Assembly: GCA_946481035.1 (NCBI GenBank)
Contig: CAMLNK010000050.1
Span: 1 to 10,859, forward strand
Origin: an uncultured Dyadobacter sp.
GTDB taxonomy: Bacteria; Bacteroidota; Bacteroidia; Cytophagales; Spirosomataceae
Length of the DNA: 10,859 nucleotides
Reading direction: 5' to 3'
Made by a program: the position numbers and the translations under genes. The stretch's first letter is position 1; each line of letters begins with the position of its first letter. Below are positions 7,287 to 10,859 of the stretch, in pieces. Below the pieces are notes generated by a model. It had not been told where the DNA came from and searched no databases. It saw only the letters and a list, made by a program, of their open reading frames with translations.

Positions 7287-10058
7287 CTATTTTCCGATTA
7301 ACAATTTGTTTGTTGATTCAGTATTATCTTCAAATTTGATTTTCACAAAGTACAGCCCCACAGGAAGGTGTTTCAAAGAAATGAATTTCGACACACCGCC
7401 TTTTTGCTCGAACACCTGCTTGCCGACTGCGTCATAAATTATCAGTGAACTTACTTTGCTATTCCCCGGCCTGATCTCCAATTTGTCGCTGGTCGGGTTA
7501 GGATAAATGACTGTTTTGTCCAGCTCTCCGAAACGAACGCTTCTGATCCGGCTGTAAGCGAATGTTTCATCGTTGTCGACCATCTTCAGGCGATACAGGT
7601 TGTCTCCGTCGAGCGGTAAACGGTCCGCATATTCATATTCAACTCTTGTCTTGCTCTCGCCGGTCGACTGCACCGTACCTATTTTGTCCCAGGATTTGCC
7701 ATCCCGGCTGCGTTCAATCTCGAAGCGGTCGCTGTTGACTTCCTCCGTAGTGGACCATTTCAGGCTCACCGAGGACTCCAACTTTTGCGCATCAAACGAA
7801 ACCAGTTTCACAGGCAGAGGGCCGAAAGTGATCAAATAATCCTCCACTTCCCCGTTTGAGGCAGCACCGTTGGGGGATGTCAGCGCATCGGTGGTGACGC
7901 GGAAGCGTGCATACGTGCTCCCTCCTACCTGACCGTTGAACACCGCCGTAGGCCAAATCAATTGTGCGGACGTAGCATTGTTCGGCACCGTGGTACAAAC
8001 AGATTCACCGGCATCAAAAACACCATTGTTATCCCAGTCAATCCAACCGCAAAGGTTTGCGGTTGCCCCCGTAATGTTCGAAACGGCCACATTGACGGTA
8101 TAATTAGTAATTGTCGGGTTGGTGCCGGCCGGAATGCCCGGGAAGGTACTCACTCCATCTTCGTCATTTTGGCCGGTGGTGTTGTCGTTTGTGGCAAGAG
8201 AAGCCACACCATCCGCTTCGCTGTCGATGAGCGCGCCTAGTTTCAATGTCACGGCCCCGGCAGGATTTGTCTCCACAATATGCCCGGCGCCGAAAGAGGT
8301 ACGGCTAACATTGTAGCTTGTAGGAGCGTCGCCAAAATCCAGTCCCGGACAACCCGTGATATTCTGGCCCAAAAATCCGGCCAGACTTGGCTGAGAATAC
8401 AGCTGAACAATAATTTCGTTTTCGCCCAATTGCCAATGCTGATTGAGCGAGGTTTGAGTCTGGTTGCTCAATTGGAACCCACCGCCGGGCAAGCCGAACT
8501 GCGGCGCAAGACCGTTGCCGTTGATATAGATGTTTTTAGTGATGTTGTCGGCGAGGAAGTTCAGACTAAGCTTGAATGCGGGAAGCAGATAGGCATCTGT
8601 AATGTTGAACCGATACCGGAAGAAGTAAGAGTTCTGGCTTGTCCCATCTGACACGCCCTGGTTGTTTACATCCCTCGAAGTCTGTGAGTAGCTGATCCAC
8701 TGGGCATTGCCGAAAGGACTATTCGCCCAGGCCGGAAATTTATTACCTGTGATTAATGCAGGTACGAAGGTCGCATTGTCGGTAGCGGAAAGGGCCGGCA
8801 GCGTGTTGGTGTAAGTGGCACCACCGTTTGGCACAAAAGCGACCTCCCAGTTGCTGTCGAGACGATTCAATTGTCCCAAACCGTCCCCCTCCGCATTGGT
8901 GCCGGTATTGAGAAGATTCGCATTCACGCAGGAAATGGTGCTCAACGGTTGTGGTCCGCAGACGATCGGGAGCAATTCCGCAATGGCTGCAATGGAATTC
9001 CCTGTCACGGAGCGTGCCACCAATCGCAAATACCGGGCGGATACCGCAGTTACAAAATTAACTTCAATAGGATTCCCCACAAGAACCAGCACGGGAGGAT
9101 CGGCTGTGGTTTCGAAACTGGTCTGACGCGCCATTGTACCGCTCTGAATGTCCGTAAACGTTGTTCCGTCATTGCTGTATTGAACGGTATAGTCCCTGAT
9201 ATCCTCGGCAACCAGCGTCCTCGGATAGTATACGAAACCCACCAGGTTTTGTGCGGTACCATAATCAAATGTAATATACTCGCCGCCAGATGTCCCGCCT
9301 GCCGCCGCCCAGCTGTCCGTTTCCGTCCCGCTGATGTCCCGGATGCTGCCATCGATCGCTTTCCCTGGCTGCATATTGGCATTAAAGCTGCTCGATGCCG
9401 TTGCACTCCAACCGGGCTGCGGTTTCAAAACGGTACGTTCCGGACATGCCTGTGCGGCATTTGTCGCGACGCACAGCGAAAAATCATCGTAATGGGCAAA
9501 ATCTGTCCGGGCAAAAAAGCGGTAAATGTAAGTTCCCGGTTGGAGAACCGACGTAAGGCCGCTTAGTGTAATCCAGGTATTGTTCCCGGAAGCCGCGGTG
9601 AGCGTACTCGTTGCCGCCGCATATTGATTGGTTAAATCTTGACTCAGTATCTGAATCCCTATCTGGCCGCCTGTATAATTGGGCAGGTCACTGCCACGGT
9701 TTGCGAAGTTTCCCGAGAATGCCAGCTGGACAGGTTGTGAAATTGTAAATGTTTGCTGCAAAATTCCGCCGGCACCCTGCAAGTCGATGTACTGGTCGCC
9801 TTCGTGCGCGGATGAGGGCCCGAGCCCGGCCACGCCGGTAGGACGTACCACGTTTACGGTTGTGGAAGAAGCCGAAAAGTTGCTCCACCCGGGAACGCTG
9901 GCAACAATGTTGTTTAGTCCACTGCCATTGGGCACCACGGGCTGCTCAAAACTCGGGTTGGCCAGCAAGTTCGGCCCGTTGCATACGGATTGGGCCCAGC
10001 CCTGGCTTCCCAAAAGGCTTAGTCCCAAAAGAGAGACGCTAAGGAAAAATTTTCTCAT
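7287..10058 (-). CDS. T9SS-exported multidomain surface protein (jelly-roll, F5/8C, GEVED, Fn3-like, sorting domain)
   Basis: This encodes 923 residues. A signal peptide covers 1-22 (ending GWAQS). About 27-198 (LLANPSFEQP ... HYDDFSLCV) looks like a galactose-binding jelly-roll. About 208-365 is a discoidin/F5/8 type C module (DYTVQYSNDGTTFTDI, ARYLRLVARS). About 377-570 (FLADNITKNIYINGNG, HWQLGENEIIVQLY) is another jelly-roll-like region. About 572-747 is a GEVED module: GLDFGDAP at its start, acidic calcium-loop-like DWDNNGVFDAGE at 674-685, and NGEVEDYLITFG at its end. About 749-843 is Fn3-like. About 850-923 is a type A T9SS sorting domain (VIYPNPTSDKLEI ... GLYFVKIKF ... KLLIGK). The protein should cross the outer membrane by T9SS, lose the sorting domain and remain at the surface or be released. 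No catalytic domain is seen, so binding or adhesion is the likely role. Single gene, convergent with the kinase. Confidence 0.9.
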   Translation of the reverse strand: MRKFFLSVSLLGLSLLGSQGWAQSVCNGPNLLANPSFEQPVVPNGSGLNNIVASVPGWSNFSASSTTVNVVRPTGVAGLGPSSAHEGDQYIDLQGAGGILQQTFTISQPVQLAFSGNFANRGSDLPNYTGGQIGIQILSQDLTNQYAAATSTLTAASGNNTWITLSGLTSVLQPGTYIYRFFARTDFAHYDDFSLCVATNAAQACPERTVLKPQPGWSATASSSFNANMQPGKAIDGSIRDISGTETDSWAAAGGTSGGEYITFDYGTAQNLVGFVYYPRTLVAEDIRDYTVQYSNDGTTFTDIQSGTMARQTSFETTADPPVLVLVGNPIEVNFVTAVSARYLRLVARSVTGNSIAAIAELLPIVCGPQPLSTISCVNANLLNTGTNAEGDGLGQLNRLDSNWEVAFVPNGGATYTNTLPALSATDNATFVPALITGNKFPAWANSPFGNAQWISYSQTSRDVNNQGVSDGTSQNSYFFRYRFNITDAYLLPAFKLSLNFLADNITKNIYINGNGLAPQFGLPGGGFQLSNQTQTSLNQHWQLGENEIIVQLYSQPSLAGFLGQNITGCPGLDFGDAPTSYNVSRTSFGAGHIVETNPAGAVTLKLGALIDSEADGVASLATNDNTTGQNDEDGVSTFPGIPAGTNPTITNYTVNVAVSNITGATANLCGWIDWDNNGVFDAGESVCTTVPNNATSAQLIWPTAVFNGQVGGSTYARFRVTTDALTSPNGAASNGEVEDYLITFGPLPVKLVSFDAQKLESSVSLKWSTTEEVNSDRFEIERSRDGKSWDKIGTVQSTGESKTRVEYEYADRLPLDGDNLYRLKMVDNDETFAYSRIRSVRFGELDKTVIYPNPTSDKLEIRPGNSKVSSLIIYDAVGKQVFEQKGGVSKFISLKHLPVGLYFVKIKFEDNTESTNKLLIGK

Positions 10059-10117
10059 CGTGAAAAGGTTTAATTGGAAAATGAGTGGGGTGTATAGTGG
10101 GTTAATCGATGTGAAAG

Positions 10118-10145
10118 TATATCAAACTATTTAGCGTTTGATATA
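10118..10145. promoter_or_regulatory. Perfect 10-bp inverted repeat, operator-like
   Basis: TATATCAAAC (10118-10127) and GTTTGATATA (10136-10145) are exact reverse complements across an 8-bp AT-rich spacer. The centre-to-centre distance of 18 bp is close to two helical turns, which suits a dimeric regulator. It lies about 60-90 bp upstream of the surface-protein ATG at 10058, where that gene's promoter should be. No clean TTTG-N19-TAnnTTTG pair could be placed here. Confidence 0.5.
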
Positions 10146-10159
10146 GAATTTTTTCTATA
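10142..10159. repeat. Second inverted repeat overlapping the first dyad
   Basis: TATAGAA (10142-10148) and TTCTATA (10153-10159) are exact reverse complements around TTTT. The left arm shares its first four bases with the end of the preceding dyad, so the two structures cannot both extrude or be fully bound at once. Confidence 0.45.
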
Positions 10160-10267
10160 AATCTCTTCTTGCTTTCCTTGAACTGTGGCGCTGCAAGAAT
10201 GGCCGGTTTGGGATTATTAACCGTTTAAGCAAGTAAATCAGCGAAGTGAACAACTGGTGCGTCACTG

Positions 10268-10309
10268 CATATAGAAATATTACTATATGTATTTCTCGAC
10301 CAATTTCTA
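10268..10309. repeat. Nested inverted repeats with three copies of an AGAAAT half-site
   Basis: CATATAG (10268-10274) and CTATATG (10283-10289) are exact reverse complements across 8 bp. Within and beyond them, AGAAATA (10273-10279) pairs exactly with TATTTCT (10290-10296), and a further ATTTCTA follows near 10303-10309. The same short word therefore occurs three times, once forward and twice reversed, as in some multi-site operators. AT-richness makes some of this likely by chance. Confidence 0.35.
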
Positions 10310-10438
10310 GATATGTTTTTCCGGAAGGTGAAAAAGGAGCTTAACCAGGACGGAATTCCCGGCAGGATCTGTCATACAATCATCCCAGGCCTTTACGAAT
10401 AATAAGTAATCATCCGCTCGCGAAAAAGTAGAAGTAGA

Positions 10439-10466
10439 TTGACAAGCGAAGTACTTTATAAATTCG
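10439..10466 (+). promoter_or_regulatory. Weak candidate promoter of the RhiA-like gene
   Basis: TTG (10439-10441, within TTGACA) is followed after 17 nt by TAAATTCG (10459-10466), one mismatch from TAnnTTTG. Transcription would start near 10473, about 40 nt before the ATG at 10514. The spacing is shorter than in the two better promoters of this window, so the call is tentative. Confidence 0.3.
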
Positions 10467-10513
10467 GTTACAACGCCGGAGTTCAATTGTATTTCATTTA
10501 AAACCTGTCAATT

Positions 10514-10859
10514 ATGCCAACCTTCACTATCAACTTCACTAACAATTCCAACTCATCGGGCAGCTTCTGCGTGTTCCAGCAGAATCACAACAGTCCGAAT
10601 CCGTCGGTTTTTCCGCTGGCGTGGCGCGTCCAATCCGCCATGGCGCATTCGAAACTGGCTATTTCATGGAACACCGACCCTTATTTCTTCTGGGCAAAAA
10701 CCGGCCAATTGCAGCCAGGAGTGGTTTTTTATGCGGGGGAAAATGCCCAGGCCGACTTTACCGAAAGGAATGAAATCACGCTCACCAAAATGGACCGCGA
10801 TTACAAATTCACCAATCAAAGAAACGGGTATCAGCAAGGTACGCTGACCATCGATGCAG
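10514..10859 (+). CDS. RhiA-like protein, N-terminal part, 3' end outside window
   Basis: The frame is open from ATG at 10514 to the window edge, giving 115 codons. There is no signal peptide or membrane segment (MPTFTINFTNNSNSSGSFCV), so the product should be made in the cytoplasm. The pattern recalls the family of Rhizobium leguminosarum RhiA: an N-terminal strand with NNS, then an FQQN-like segment, LAWRVQSA, an 'ISWNTDPYFFWAKTGQLQPG' block, a GVVFYAGE strand and 'FTNQRNGYQQGTLTI'. Related proteins occur in proteobacteria and fungi and are not enzymes of known activity. RhiA itself is an abundant rhizosphere-expressed protein under LuxR-type control in Rhizobium. The assignment is from memory of the family pattern, without a search. 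The gene is divergent from the surface-protein gene and has a weak promoter about 50 bp upstream. Confidence 0.62.
   Translation, partial: MPTFTINFTNNSNSSGSFCVFQQNHNSPNPSVFPLAWRVQSAMAHSKLAISWNTDPYFFWAKTGQLQPGVVFYAGENAQADFTERNEITLTKMDRDYKFTNQRNGYQQGTLTIDA

Larger units (their letters stand above)
10059..10513. other. Divergent intergenic region, AT-rich and dense in inverted repeats
   Basis: These 455 bp separate the surface-protein gene from the RhiA-like gene. The part nearer the surface-protein gene holds the three perfect inverted repeats listed separately. The part nearer the RhiA-like gene holds a weak candidate promoter. A 29-codon open frame (10313-10402) has no support as a gene. No RNA gene or terminator was recognised. 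Confidence 0.6.

Noticed and set aside
10313..10402. 29-codon open frame before the RhiA-like gene, a possible leader peptide
   Set aside because: There is no ribosome-binding site, no regulatory hairpin coupled to it, and it lies upstream of the better candidate promoter.

Overview
The window looks like chromosomal DNA of a Bacteroidota bacterium, most likely Cytophagales/Spirosomataceae and Dyadobacter-like. That placement is inference. It rests on a protein ending in a type IX secretion (T9SS) sorting domain, a GEVED-type module, a propeller/Y_Y_Y sensor histidine kinase, a GH92 glycosidase, near-absent Shine-Dalgarno sequences, and promoter-like pairs of the Bacteroidota form (TTTG, about 19 nt, TAnnTTTG-like). 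Base composition is near 50% GC in genes, with AT-rich intergenic stretches.

Layout. (1) Positions 1-2105, minus strand: the N-terminal 701 codons of an exported GH92-family glycosidase. It carries a long N-terminal carbohydrate-binding-like extension and is cut by the window edge. (2) 2106-2591: a divergent control region with two good candidate promoters and a perfect 18-bp palindrome over the -33 box of the glycosidase gene. (3) 2592-2984, plus: a small exported beta-rich protein, followed by a strong terminator hairpin. (4) 3064-3392: an AT-rich region with two dyads upstream of a two-component operon. (5) 3393-7215, plus: a NarL/FixJ-type response regulator and, one nucleotide later, a 1047-residue propeller sensor kinase. 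(6) 7226-7253: a hairpin serving as a two-way terminator. (7) 7287-10058, minus: a 923-residue T9SS-exported multidomain surface protein. (8) 10059-10513: an AT-rich divergent region unusually rich in inverted repeats. (9) 10514-end, plus: the start of a small cytoplasmic-type protein resembling Rhizobium RhiA, cut by the window edge.

How the parts may fit. The kinase has a large periplasmic sensor and its partner is a DNA-binding regulator, so the pair should sense an envelope signal and change transcription. Its neighbours are an exported glycosidase and an exported protein with sugar-binding-like modules, so nearby genes are plausible targets, but no site shared by all promoters was found. 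There is no SusC/SusD pair, so this is not a standard polysaccharide-utilisation locus within the window. No RNA genes, CRISPR arrays, transposases or attachment sites were seen. The least explained parts are the RhiA-like gene, the dyad-rich region before it, and the palindrome over the glycosidase promoter.
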